A stretch of 64,000 nt of DNA, taken from the NCBI GenBank assembly GCA_008690995.1, contig VRMN01000003.1, positions 2,046,001 through 2,110,000 of the forward strand, read 5' to 3'. Under the pieces are notes generated by a model that did not search any database, was not told the origin of the DNA, and saw nothing but the letters and a program-made list of their open reading frames with translations. This document shows, piece by piece, positions 43,018 to 51,951 of the stretch; positions within the stretch are counted from its first letter, which is position 1; each line of letters begins with the position of its first letter. A program made the translations under genes and the position numbers. The DNA is from Porphyridium purpureum. Taxonomy: Eukaryota > Rhodophyta > Bangiophyceae > Porphyridiales > Porphyridiaceae.

Positions 43018-43330
43018 AACGTGTGTCGATGTTGAAAGACTTGCTCGAGTCGTCTTCCCTTTCCAGAGTAGGGTTAGTCGATATCCGATAAACCATTAAA
43101 CCGATAGGGTTGGTCCTTCACGCTCCTCACAAAGAACGCGCGTTTTTTGCAATGGATTTTGATCGCGTTGGTAGTTTCCGACAAACTGTAAAATTCGGCG
43201 AATTTTACATGGTGTTCTGCGAGCGGTTTATCGGCTGATCGGTTTATGCGAGAATGCCTATCGAAATAGTCGGCTTTTGTTGGAATATTCTTCTATGAAA
43301 GTAAGGGGTTTTTGATTGTACACTTCGCGC
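43018..43330. promoter_or_regulatory. A/T-rich BRL1 upstream region with palindromes
   Basis: Clearly richer in A/T than its surroundings. It holds CCGATAAACC at 43085-43094 and its inverted copy GGTTTATCGG at 43225-43234, two partial copies (ACCGATA at 43100, CGGTTTATGCG at 43240), a palindrome at 43188-43208 made of GTAAAATTCG and CGAATTTTAC around a single G, and a telo-box-like TAGGGTTAG near 43067. The layout suggests clustered transcription-factor sites for BRL1 (minus) and possibly a plus-strand transcript. Confidence 0.5.
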
Positions 43331-43559
43331 CACTTGTCGGATCGGATGTTCTCAGGTTTTCAGGCAAGTGAGTCCCGGAGGACGTGTGACATTGAACTTG
43401 CCAGATGGAGTGACGACGCGACAAGGTGTACTATTCTGCATGTCGCTGCGGCACAGCGGTGCAAACAGTCGAGTGGCTTCCTGACCCCGCTCAAGATCGG
43501 GCAGTCAGGAACGGGTTGGTGGAATGGACGAAAGGGGCCGCGCATTGGTTGTTTTTTTT
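43331..43559 (+). ncRNA. candidate structured RNA ending in a T8 run
   Basis: No protein frame fits, yet the stretch has several stems in series: CACTTG/CAAGTG (43331-43336 with 43365-43370), CGCTG/CAGCG around 43444-43458, and a strong hairpin TTCCTGAC-CCCG (43478-43489) with CGGG-CA-GTCAGGAA (43498-43511). It ends in T8 at 43552-43559, a possible RNA polymerase III terminator. I could not match it to U1-U6, SRP, RNase P or 5S RNA. It may equally be the 3' flank of the neighbouring minus-strand gene. Confidence 0.25.
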
Positions 43560-43592
43560 CTGTTTTCCTGTCGTGGAGAAGGTGATACGGCA

Positions 43593-44234
43593 TTACAATT
43601 TTTCGAGCGACTCGAGGTCAGGGATCTGCATGGCGTTCATATCAATAGTGCCTAGTTTTTGGCGGAGCGAATTCATCTGGCTTTCGAGTTTCTCGAGCTT
43701 TTCCTGCTTCATATTCCTCAGGTACCGGTCTCGCTCTCGCTGCCGCGTCTCGCGGCGCGCGCGAAGTTCGGCTTCTAGCTCTTCTTCCGTGAGAAAGCCG
43801 GTACTACCTGGCGCACCCAGAAACACAGACTTCCTCTTCCTTGATCTCGAGTCACCCCGGTCACCGTCGCCGAGAATGTCGTCATTCTCCAACTCTTGCT
43901 TGCGGGCGATACGCTGCTGTCGGCGCCGCGCCAATCGGCGCTCCTGCTCCTCCCTGATCCGTCGACGCCTCTCGCGAAAGACTTCAATACGCGCCGAGAC
44001 TGCATCGACGACGGGCGCAAACACCGCAGACAGTCTCGCAACGACGCTCTTCACTGACGCAAACCCAGCGAGCGCCGTCATTACCACATCGCTTCTCGTG
44101 TATGAGCGACGCTGCACCGTCTGGCTCCCCGCGTCACTTCTCACATCGCGCTCGGCCGCAACTTTTTCAGCCGTCTCTCGCAGACCGTATCCACTCTCCA
44201 GATCTTCCTCCTCCATCCTCTCTTCTTCCCTCAT
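43593..44234 (-). CDS. unknown coiled-coil protein
   Basis: 213 residues, not recognised. Almost entirely charged and helix-prone: a hydrophobic patch at about residues 50-80 (VVMTALAGFASVKSVVARL), an Arg/Glu-rich coiled coil (RERRRRIREEQERRLARRR) at about 88-115, a GFLTEEELEAELRARRE segment near 148, and a second coiled coil ending MNSLRQKLGTIDMNAMQIPDL. Good coding character and a clean start support it. It lies head to head with the membrane-protein gene at 44379; the gap between them (44235-44378) contains the E2F-like TTGGCGCCAA near 44323. Confidence 0.6.
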   Translation of the reverse strand: MREEERMEEEDLESGYGLRETAEKVAAERDVRSDAGSQTVQRRSYTRSDVVMTALAGFASVKSVVARLSAVFAPVVDAVSARIEVFRERRRRIREEQERRLARRRQQRIARKQELENDDILGDGDRGDSRSRKRKSVFLGAPGSTGFLTEEELEAELRARRETRQRERDRYLRNMKQEKLEKLESQMNSLRQKLGTIDMNAMQIPDLESLEKL

Positions 44235-44322
44235 GGCTCGTCACACCGCTCGGGGCCTTGCGCCCTTCCGCCGCTCTGTCACGCACCTGCCGCGACCGAC
44301 ACGGATTTTTAAATTTGAAACC

Positions 44323-44332
44323 TTGGCGCCAA
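44323..44332. promoter_or_regulatory. TTGGCGCCAA palindrome in a divergent promoter
   Basis: A 10-base palindrome resembling overlapping E2F half-sites, placed between two divergent unknown genes. Motif similarity only. Confidence 0.3.
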
Positions 44333-44378
44333 CATTTGCGTAGCGGAAGGATTGGGAGGCAGAACATCGCCGCCACCC

Positions 44379-45143
44379 ATGAAGATGGCGGCGCCAAACT
44401 CACAGCTGGCCGGGCTCTATGCCATGAGTACCGTTGCGATACTATCGGCATGTTTGTTTGTGTACCCGCGCGGTCCGGACGGCGCCGACGCCGTTTTTGA
44501 CGCCGAACGCTCCGCGGCCTGGCTTGGCGTCGTGGCGCCAGGTCTCATGCGCGACTATGTCGCGGCGTGGGTGGCGATTGCGGCGCTCACAGGTATGCGT
44601 ATGGTGCTGGTAGGGACCTCGTTTGCGTCCGTCGCGATGCCGAGTGCAACTCGGATGCTGTACGAAGGCGGCGCTCTCTTTAGTTCGGCGGTTCTGGCAC
44701 TTGTGCGCGTCGTGATCTGCGAGACCCCGCACGATCTTGTGGCCAAGGGACGTGCGGCCGAGCCCATCTCGCGAGAGTGGCTTCTGGCTGCCTTGTCGCT
44801 GAACGTTTTTGCGACGTGGCTGTTTCAATTTTCGGTTTTACGCAGCAGCAGGGGGCAAAGCAGCGCCGCTACCCTGTCGGCTCAGCACGACTCGTCGCTC
44901 AGATACTCTCCCGGCACCATTCGACACGTAGCGTACCATGCCGCGTCGCTTGCGCTGGACGCGACAAACATAATGGCCGTGAATCCGGCGTGGTGGCCGA
45001 TGTGGGAGACTCAACTGGCCCCACTGTTTCCGTATCTGCTTGCCATCCGCGTCGCGTTTGACGCCGAGCGCCTTGTGCGCGGCACGATGTGGCTGGCTCT
45101 GTTGGATGCGGGTGATGGGAGCAGCAAATCGCAAAGCAAGTAA
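44379..45143 (+). CDS. unknown multi-pass membrane protein
   Basis: 254 residues with start MKMAAPNSQL (frame open to 44352). About five or six hydrophobic segments: near 9-27 (AGLYAMSTVAILSACLFVY), 62-80, 85-115, 140-160 (WLLAALSLNVFATWLFQFS) and the C-terminal half with WWPMWETQLAPLFPYLLAI. No motif I recognise. Small size and scattered charged loops suggest an organelle or ER membrane protein. Its stop is 90 bases from the permuted tRNA-Lys gene on the opposite strand. Confidence 0.62.
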   Translation: MKMAAPNSQLAGLYAMSTVAILSACLFVYPRGPDGADAVFDAERSAAWLGVVAPGLMRDYVAAWVAIAALTGMRMVLVGTSFASVAMPSATRMLYEGGALFSSAVLALVRVVICETPHDLVAKGRAAEPISREWLLAALSLNVFATWLFQFSVLRSSRGQSSAATLSAQHDSSLRYSPGTIRHVAYHAASLALDATNIMAVNPAWWPMWETQLAPLFPYLLAIRVAFDAERLVRGTMWLALLDAGDGSSKSQSK

Positions 45144-45233
45144 ACCGAACTTCCCTACCGCGGGCGGCAGCTTCTACACACACATCCTCATCAAGCCAAA
45201 AATTCTTGCCATGGGAGGCAAAAAGTTTTGCCA

Positions 45234-45334
45234 CTCGAACCCACGACCACCAGATTAAAAGTCTGGCGCTCTGACCAACTGAGCTAGGCAGGCATGAGGA
45301 ATCCGATGTGCTCGGTTTCTTACCCACCGTGGGG
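45234..45334 (-). tRNA. circularly permuted tRNA-Lys(UUU), breakpoint 59/60 in the T loop
   Basis: Read on the minus strand, the 3' fragment comes first (45334-45321: C60, T-stem CCCAC, acceptor GGTGGGT, A73). A 27-base spacer follows (45320-45294, with a CCGA/TCGG hairpin), then the 5' fragment (45293-45234: acceptor GCCTGCC, D arm, anticodon loop CTTTTAA with UUU at 45259-45257, T-stem GTGGG, TTCGAG). Joined, the T arm is GTGGG-TTCGAGC-CCCAC; the acceptor has four Watson-Crick and three G-U pairs. The junction forms an exact bulge-helix-bulge: T-stem, bulge ATC, helix TTCG:CGAA, bulge AGT; cutting after the second base of each bulge gives the canonical loop. A T5 terminator lies at 45224-45220, just after the 5' fragment. 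Maturation should go through a circular intermediate, as known for C. merolae. Confidence 0.8.
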
Positions 45335-46077
45335 ATTTCGTAAAATTAGGGTGAGTAGAGGAAAACTTAAAATATATATATTTTGTATGTGGTTCAGGAG
45401 AACGTGGTTGGGAGGTACAGTGAACCCTGTGTTTTACGCCAAGGCATGAAAAACGGCTTGGTCCACGTGTGAAACGCACGCCAAGGGGAAGAGCGCGGCG
45501 AGTATGCCGGTGACGACAATGATAACGTTGTGCGCCTCGGCAGGCCTGCTTGTCGAAAAAATCCATCGCTGATCGGGTCCGTGTCTTTCTCTCCCAGAAT
45601 TTACCGTACACGTACAGAAAGATAAGCGTACAATTTTCATCGCACATCGCATGCGAATGTCATGAGAACCAGATGCGTCGACCAGTGCGCCGATGCCGTG
45701 TGCTATGTCACATGCCCATTGGCCTTATCCATATCCTCGGTCAGAGGCTCAAAGCTATGCTTGTCACGCTGTTCACCTTGCTTTCACACGCAATGAACGC
45801 GCGGTCCATGCTTGTCATAAACGAACCGTTTCCGTTCCATACAAGGTAGAAAAAATCAATGTGGGCACGTGCATCTGTTCTTTCATGCCATTCGTTTAGA
45901 TTCACGTGCAAGAAGTTGTGGATTATTGCTTGGTACTTCATCACGACAGAATCCACTCCAGACACTCAGCACTGAGCTTTGCAGCATTCAGCACGGGCGT
46001 TTCTCTAATGATATGTCTCATCTATACAGCCTTCTCGTTCACTCTTCCTGCGCATCGCCATTTCTATCCTGACGGCA
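45335..46077. other. intergenic region between tRNA-Lys and the FIST-ankyrin gene
   Basis: About 740 bases with only short frames lacking any domain. Contains an A/T run (TATATATATTTT near 45372). It should hold upstream promoter elements of the minus-strand tRNA near its left end and the 3' flank of the FIST-ankyrin gene at its right end. Nothing else seen. Confidence 0.5.
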
Positions 46078-47535
46078 TCACTTTTTATTCAGACGGCCTG
46101 AAGTCGCCTTGGCGATGAGCGCTTTTTCTTCCTCGGTCAGCACCATGTTCGCGCCGAAAGCCTCAAGCACAGCGAGCTGCTCGTTGACCATGTCTGGATC
46201 AAATTCTTCCAAAAGTTTGGTGTACATGATGGCCGTAAATCCGCCGTCGTTACGATGGGTGATGTCTGCGCCTCGCTCTAGCAAATAACGCACCATGCGC
46301 GTGCGGCAGCGCGCACATGCGGCCAGCAATGGAATTTGGTTCTGCTTGTCCTGCCACTTGTGATTAATTTCTACATTCTTAGTCTCGATGCACTCGATGA
46401 ACTTTTCCCAGTCGTCGTACCGGATGGCTGTGAGCAAGTTGAGGGCAGCGTTGTCCGTGTATTGCGGGATCATGTAAGACAGCGGTTCCTGAAAGCTGGG
46501 CTGAGCCCAGGTCTTGACAACAGCAGAGAGCATGAAGCTGAGCGAGCCACTTACTGCCGCGATCACGACTTCCTGTTCGGAAACATCGCCACTCGCCACG
46601 CGGCCCTCGTGCGTTAGCACGCTCCAGCCTTTCCCGTTTTGCGAGGCGTCACCGGCCGCCGGTCCACCGTACGCCGTGCAGTTGGCAAACTGCTGCTCGA
46701 TGCTTGCGCGCACGTGATCCGTGCGCGCACCGGGCGTGTGAGAGAACAAGAAGAACGTTACGTCGCCTGGGTCGCTCGACTTGATGTCCGTGACGGCTTC
46801 CTCTGCAGCCTGCAGTAGCGCTGCGTCTACGGCGGCTTGCATCGTTTCCCCAACCGTCGGGCTCACGCCCACAGTCTCGTCGTCAGACACGAGGTTGTCC
46901 TCGACGTCCTTCACATGTGCGCGGCCCCAGCCGATGGTGACGCCACTGCCGCCGGTGATCACCATCACCTCGACCTGCTCCGCGGTGTCCTTCTTGGTGA
47001 TGCTCCTCCCCAGCACGCGCGTGTGGTGCTCGGTATCGATTGCGCGCCACACCTGAGCTGGATCGAGGTTGAGCGTGTACGTGACGTGCACGAGCTCGCA
47101 GCTTGCGAGCTCGGACACTTGCGCGGACGCCATCGCGCGCTGCAGCGCTTTCGCACACGTCGCTTGCGAGTCTCCCGCGCACTCCTCCAACGTGGCGCGG
47201 CCGGTCCCGATCACCATCGGCTCCCCCGTGATCTTCTTCCCCAGCCCCATCTTCTGCTTGTAGTACTCCTCAATCCCTGGCGGGCCCTCTGAGAACGGGC
47301 TCTGAATCATGCTCACGCGTGTCGCGCGGCGCGTGCCGGGCGTGCTGACGGCCGGCGACGCCGCCACATGACTCGACCGCCCGTGCCTCCGTCGCGCACC
47401 ACGCGACCCAGCAACTTGTACCCCACCGCACACAAACGCGGCCATGTTCATGCACCCCACGATAACCCCAAAGCCACCACTGTCTCCTGCTCCAACAGCG
47501 CCTCTGCTTTCTTCTCCCGCTCCGCACCACACCAA
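46078..47535 (-). CDS. FIST-domain protein with C-terminal ankyrin repeats, plastid-type presequence
   Basis: 485 residues. The first ~75 look like a targeting presequence (Gly/Ala/Arg-rich, hydroxylated, few acids), possibly beginning at Met29 (MNMAAFVCGG). Residues ~105-340 resemble a duplicated FIST-type sensory domain: GTGRATLEECAGDSQATCAKAL opens it, and DVTFFLFSHTPGARTDHV followed by NCTAYGGPAAGD and VIAAVSGSLSFML resembles the FIST N/C core, which binds small ligands in bacterial signalling proteins. Residues ~370-460 form about two ankyrin repeats (ALNLLTAIRYDDWEKFIE, IPLLAACARCRTRMVRYLLE, then GGFTAIMYTKLLEE). FIST assignment rests on pattern memory; ankyrins are clear. Role unknown. 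Confidence 0.7.
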   Translation of the reverse strand: MVWCGAGEESRGAVGAGDSGGFGVIVGCMNMAAFVCGGVQVAGSRGARRRHGRSSHVAASPAVSTPGTRRATRVSMIQSPFSEGPPGIEEYYKQKMGLGKKITGEPMVIGTGRATLEECAGDSQATCAKALQRAMASAQVSELASCELVHVTYTLNLDPAQVWRAIDTEHHTRVLGRSITKKDTAEQVEVMVITGGSGVTIGWGRAHVKDVEDNLVSDDETVGVSPTVGETMQAAVDAALLQAAEEAVTDIKSSDPGDVTFFLFSHTPGARTDHVRASIEQQFANCTAYGGPAAGDASQNGKGWSVLTHEGRVASGDVSEQEVVIAAVSGSLSFMLSAVVKTWAQPSFQEPLSYMIPQYTDNAALNLLTAIRYDDWEKFIECIETKNVEINHKWQDKQNQIPLLAACARCRTRMVRYLLERGADITHRNDGGFTAIMYTKLLEEFDPDMVNEQLAVLEAFGANMVLTEEEKALIAKATSGRLNKK

Positions 47536-48600
47536 TCTGGGATCTTCCGGAAATGCTCTCCAGATTCGTCGATCCGGTCAAAAATACGAGCTGCATCCCC
47601 TCAAAACCCGGGACGAAAATCCCGCATGCGCGTAGTCTATTAAAACACCCGCGTCTGAGCACAAACTACGTACAGTCCGTTTGGGTACAGTTACGGGGCC
47701 GTCGAAGAACCGGAAGATTTTCCACCCGTGGGAAGCAACGAACCAAGGGACCAACGAACCCAGCGACCACGCGACCACAGGCGCTTCGGCTCGCTTCAGT
47801 CATCAAACACGAGAAGAGCAGGTTCGCTTCCCTCCTGACGATACATGCGCGCTTGCGGCGTTCCTCCGTTCCGCCGCTCCCACAGTCTCCTTTCCGCGTG
47901 TCAAGTAGCCATGCGTTCTGGATATCTCGTTCAACGATTCCTTATCGGTTCGGTTTAAGCGATGCTGATCCGTGACAAGAACACCTGCGGTATCGAGTGC
48001 ATCTGCCTCTTAGTGCGTGGCCCGAGGTGACGCGCCAGGTGGCTGGAGGAGAGGAACCGATGAAACGACCACCACCAACAGATATTGAAGTGAGCCGCGC
48101 GTGTGCGTGTCAGGGGCAGATTTTATATGTGAGAGGGCGAGAGGTTTGGATAGGAAAGGGGGGTTGGTGGAATTGGAGATTTGGAGTGAGGTGTACACCT
48201 GTGGGTGGCAGAGTGAGGCGCCGTGGCATGGAGTGAAAGTGGGGAAGCATGGCGGCGGAGTGATGGGGCATGAAAGGGAGGGGGAGGAGTCACGCGTGGG
48301 TGGGTGGGTGAGCCGGCCGGCTGGTGGGACGGCGGCTAGGGAGGTGGGTAGGTGGGCGCGGAGGGTTTGGTGCCGGGGGGAAAGGGAATGGGCTGGGCAG
48401 AGGAGATGGACTGGTGGCGGCATTCGGAAGGACGGTTGGTGAGTGTCGATAGTTTGGAGAGTCTGCAAGGTGCTGACGCGTCATGCGCGTCGACGTCCAG
48501 GTCGCATGTTGGCGCAGCGTGCGTGGGCGATCATGGCGGGTATGTGATCACAAGGGGCCGTCAAGTGGGGCTCCACACGTGGCTGCAGCTCGCAAAGTTG
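47536..48600. other. divergent intergenic region, about 1.1 kb
   Basis: Promoter space between the FIST-ankyrin gene (minus) and the EMB8-type hydrolase (plus). A partial copy of the BRL1-type motif (TTATCGGTTCGGTTTAA) lies at 47942-47958. From 48150 to 48420 the plus strand is very G-rich, with GGGTGGGTGGG at 48298-48308 and other G tracts that could form quadruplexes. The frame of the hydrolase is open back to 48352, but the sequence before 48601 lacks coding character. Confidence 0.45.
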
Positions 48601-50256
48601 ATGAGCAGTCGCTTCACCGTGCCGCGCTTCGAGCCGCCGTTTTGGGCGAGCAACAACCACATGCAGACGTTGCTGGGCTTTGTGTTCCCCATTGTAACGC
48701 CTCTGTCTGTGTCTTGGGTCTACCGCCGAGACAAGCTCCTCACGGCAGACTCTGACTTTTTCTATGTCGATTCGGTCGGCCCGCTGGCTCACATACAATT
48801 GCAGTCGGGAGCAGATGCAAATGCCGCGGCCGAGTGGTCCTCGCCTCCATCCCTCCCACTCGTGGACGGCGTGGATCAGCTCCACAAGCAATTATCGCAA
48901 TCGCTGCGCAATTTCGGAATCGAGCTGGACATTGGCGCCTCTCGCTTTGGACTCGCGCCGCCTCAGCTCCAGCTGACGGACGTTCTGGCACCCCCTGAAG
49001 GTAAGATGCACATAGAGACATTGGGGAGTGCGAAGTCAACAGCGCTATGCAAAGACGCTACGCAAGGAAGCGACACATCAACGCTCGGTGCGGCCGACAA
49101 GACAGCAGAAGGTGTTGTAGCGAATGCAGCAACTGGTGACAAGCAGGCCCGAGAAGACGGAGTGCCGCAGCAAGCAGCGCACGAGACACCTGCTCAGACA
49201 CGCACTGACGTGGTGGTCATTCTAGTGCCAGGGACCGAGTCGTCATCGTTTGGCCCGTACAACATTCGGCTTGTGGACGAAATACATCGGCTGGGCTGGA
49301 CGGTAAAGGTGCTAAACTGGCGCGGCTCGGGAGCGGGGACAGACTCTGCAGCATTGCAATCGCCCAAAATGTACCACCTGGGGTTCACAGACGATCTGGA
49401 CCAACTCGTGCGCGAGACCTCGGCGCTCTTGGCTCACAACGCCGAGCCTGGCGCCGCGGTTAGCATTTTTCTGGTGGGCCTGTCTCTCGGTGGAAATGTG
49501 GTTCTCAAGTGGCTGGGTGAGCAAGGGCATGAAGCACTGCGTCTTGGTGTGCGCGGCGCGGCGGTTGCGAGCGTACCTTTCAGTCCGTACCACGCCGCGC
49601 GCAAGCTAAACGAAGGCATGAGCCGCGCGATCTATGCGGCCAATTTTCTGCGTACGCTTAAACCCAAGGCGCTAGCCATCCACCAGCGCTTCCCGGATGC
49701 CTTTGACATCAAGGCGGTCCTCTCTGCAAAGAACATTTACGAGTGGGATGAAGCGGTCACGGCGCCCATGTTCGGCTTCGAGAGCGCGTCGGACTACTAC
49801 CGTCGCTGCAATGTGAACCCATTGCTCAAGCATATCGTGGTTCCTGTGTACTGTCTCCAGGCGCTGGATGACCCGGTCATGGACCCAAACTACTACCCGC
49901 GAGCAAAGGATCTCGGCAGCGCGCCCATCCAGTTTGATTTGCACGCCCTGGGTGGGCACCTGGGCTTTGTAACGGAGGGTGTCCTGAACGGCACGCAGCG
50001 CGTCAGCTTTATGACGCATGCGCTCGTTCGGTTTCTCCAGCACGTGGACAGCTGCCTGCACTCGGCGATCAGCAACTCGTTTTCTCTTGCCATCATCTCG
50101 CGCGACCACGAGTCGTTGGTTGGGCTGAGATGTCTTTTGCCCTCCGCCAGCAGTTCATCGCTAGGCTACCACACGAGTCACGGGTCGCAGAGCGGCGGTG
50201 GCAGCAACGGGCGCTTGCGCCGCGTGCTCCTGCGCTTTGGCCTGGTGCGAGCGTGA
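48601..50256 (+). CDS. alpha/beta hydrolase of the EMB8/YheT/ABHD1-3 family
   Basis: Likely membrane-associated lipid esterase or acyltransferase. Seen: the family opening FEPPFWASNNHMQTLLG, VVVILVPGTESSSFGPYN, LNWRGSGAGTDSAAL, nucleophile elbow GLSLGGN with Ser near residue 295, catalytic Asp in ALDDPVMDP (about 423) and His in GGHLGFVTEG (about 452). About 551 residues with start MSSRFTVPRF, chosen because homologues begin shortly before the FEPPFW block. An Ala/Thr/Asp-rich insertion (about residues 140-200) and a Ser/Gly-rich C-terminal tail are extra. Substrate unknown; yeast relatives make medium-chain ethyl esters and hydrolyse acylglycerols. Confidence 0.87.
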   Translation: MSSRFTVPRFEPPFWASNNHMQTLLGFVFPIVTPLSVSWVYRRDKLLTADSDFFYVDSVGPLAHIQLQSGADANAAAEWSSPPSLPLVDGVDQLHKQLSQSLRNFGIELDIGASRFGLAPPQLQLTDVLAPPEGKMHIETLGSAKSTALCKDATQGSDTSTLGAADKTAEGVVANAATGDKQAREDGVPQQAAHETPAQTRTDVVVILVPGTESSSFGPYNIRLVDEIHRLGWTVKVLNWRGSGAGTDSAALQSPKMYHLGFTDDLDQLVRETSALLAHNAEPGAAVSIFLVGLSLGGNVVLKWLGEQGHEALRLGVRGAAVASVPFSPYHAARKLNEGMSRAIYAANFLRTLKPKALAIHQRFPDAFDIKAVLSAKNIYEWDEAVTAPMFGFESASDYYRRCNVNPLLKHIVVPVYCLQALDDPVMDPNYYPRAKDLGSAPIQFDLHALGGHLGFVTEGVLNGTQRVSFMTHALVRFLQHVDSCLHSAISNSFSLAIISRDHESLVGLRCLLPSASSSSLGYHTSHGSQSGGGSNGRLRRVLLRFGLVRA

Positions 50257-50706
50257 TTCCTTTCGCAACTGCTTTTTTTCTTCCTTCTTCCACCGTCTGT
50301 CCATAACTAATCTCTCAAATATAACATGGCCATAATTTTGGGATAGCACAGAGCATATGACACAAGCAGACAACCCTGCGCGCCGCAGCGTGTCCATCAT
50401 GTTGAAACACAGGACACACGCTGAGCGACCTGCCGTTCTGCTCGACTGGCGGCAGCGGGCACAGAGCAAACAGAAATCGCCGATATCACTGTACCTCATG
50501 CGGTGGCAATGTACAGTTGGCGAGTTGGAAGCGCGCCTCTGCGAGCCGTCGCCGCGTTGTAAGTTTAGATTATGTGTCCCGTGGCACAGGAGCAGAGCCG
50601 AGCGCTTCGCTTCAATGTAAAGTAGCTTGGGAGTTCTCAACGTATTTCGGTCCCGTCGTGCAGCTGCCGCACGGCGCAATTGCGCAGAACAAGAATATAA
50701 GCCAAG
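50257..50706. other. intergenic region upstream of the TMEM184 gene
   Basis: 450 bases between two plus-strand genes. T-rich just after the hydrolase stop (T7 near 50269), consistent with 3' processing. No further gene, tRNA or strong motif seen. Confidence 0.5.
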
Positions 50707-51711
50707 ATGATTCCGCTGTGGCTGATTCTGGGCACGGCCAGCACCGTGTTTGCGTGGTTTGTGTCATGCTACGAGATTCGGCAGCACCTGGCGCACTACT
50801 CGCGGCCAGACTTGCAGATGCATATTGTGCGCGTGCTCGGTATGGTGCCCGTGTACTCCAGTACCGCGCTGCTCTCGCTTTTTTTCAAGAACAACGAAAA
50901 GGTCGTGCTGATTCTCGACGTCATTCGCGACTCGTACGAGGCGTACGTCATTTATAATTTCCTGGTGCTCCTCATCAACTACGGGGGCGGCGAGAGGCAC
51001 CTCATTCACGCACTAGAATTGCAACCGCGTATGGAGCACCCATTCCCGCTCACCGAAGTCCTGCCGCCAATGAAACTGGGCACGGGCTTCATGTACTTTG
51101 TGCGCTCGGCTTGTCTGCAGTTTGTGTTTGTCAAGCCGGCGACTGCTGTGTTAGTGCTGTGTACCGCTCACCGCGGCTCTCAGCTACTGCGCAGCATTGT
51201 CCGTATCGCAGCAGTGCTCATCAACAACATGAGCGTCACCGTCGCGTTGTACGGCTTGTTGTGCTTTTACCATGCGGTCGAGAACGTGCTGCGGCCATAC
51301 AAGCCGCTACCCAAGTTTTTGTCCGTCAAGCTTGTCATTTTCCTCACATTTTGGCAGGGCATGGTGCTGTCACTGATGATCAAGCTGGGCATTCTTGTCG
51401 ACGTGGAGGGCTTTTCGGCCATGGAGCAGGCCAGCGGTTTGCAAGACTTGCTCATCTGCTTTGAGATGGCCGGCGCGGCGGTCATGCATTTGTTTGTTTT
51501 CAGTTGTCAGGAGGTGCTTGATTATCCAGACCTGCTTGGTATGAGCGACCTCTTTTCAGGCTACACGGACGAGGATAAGCGCCCGATTTTGCGCAACTTT
51601 GGCGACATTGTTGACTTTCGCGACGTGCTTTTTGACGCCAAGGCGAGCATATATGGCTCGTGCTTTGAGCGCGAGATGCACGAAAAGGGACCCGTCGAAC
51701 CGATTTTGTGA
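50707..51711 (+). CDS. TMEM184/LAZ1/OST-alpha family membrane protein (DUF300)
   Basis: 334 residues, seven predicted helices, the usual core of the family. Seen: RVLGMVPVYSSTALLSLFF, LDVIRDSYEAYVIYNFLVLL, FMYFVRSACLQFVFVKP, LYGLLCFYHAVENVLRPYKP and FLSVKLVIFLTFWQGM, the best conserved signatures. Plant LAZ1 acts at the tonoplast and animal OST-alpha exports organic solutes; the role here is unknown. The C-terminal tail is soluble and ends soon after RDVLFDAKASIYGS. It is convergent with the GT25-like gene. Confidence 0.9.
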   Translation: MIPLWLILGTASTVFAWFVSCYEIRQHLAHYSRPDLQMHIVRVLGMVPVYSSTALLSLFFKNNEKVVLILDVIRDSYEAYVIYNFLVLLINYGGGERHLIHALELQPRMEHPFPLTEVLPPMKLGTGFMYFVRSACLQFVFVKPATAVLVLCTAHRGSQLLRSIVRIAAVLINNMSVTVALYGLLCFYHAVENVLRPYKPLPKFLSVKLVIFLTFWQGMVLSLMIKLGILVDVEGFSAMEQASGLQDLLICFEMAGAAVMHLFVFSCQEVLDYPDLLGMSDLFSGYTDEDKRPILRNFGDIVDFRDVLFDAKASIYGSCFEREMHEKGPVEPIL

Positions 51712-51951
51712 GAGCCAGTGGAGAACGCAGCCATTCCTGTTGCAGCGGTCTGGTTTCTTTTTCTCTCTCTCTCTCTTGCAGCAATGGTTTTCTTCACTTT
51801 CTGAATAAGTGTGCTTGTTCCCCTTTATCCACTGAATAGCTAACACAAAATCGGCCGGACGTGACTGGGCGATCGTGTCCGAGAAGCCCCAACTTTTGTC
51901 TTGTCATGCTGCTCGTGATGATGCCTTCTTGTTCCAAACTTTCGACTATTT

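Noticed and set aside
45202-45293. tRNA-Lys read as an ordinary gene with a T-loop intron, 3' end CCCAT-GGCAAGA downstream
   Set aside because: Needs two acceptor mismatches and one G-U in the T stem, and RNA polymerase III would meet T5 inside the intron. The upstream 3' fragment pairs without mismatch and gives an exact bulge-helix-bulge.
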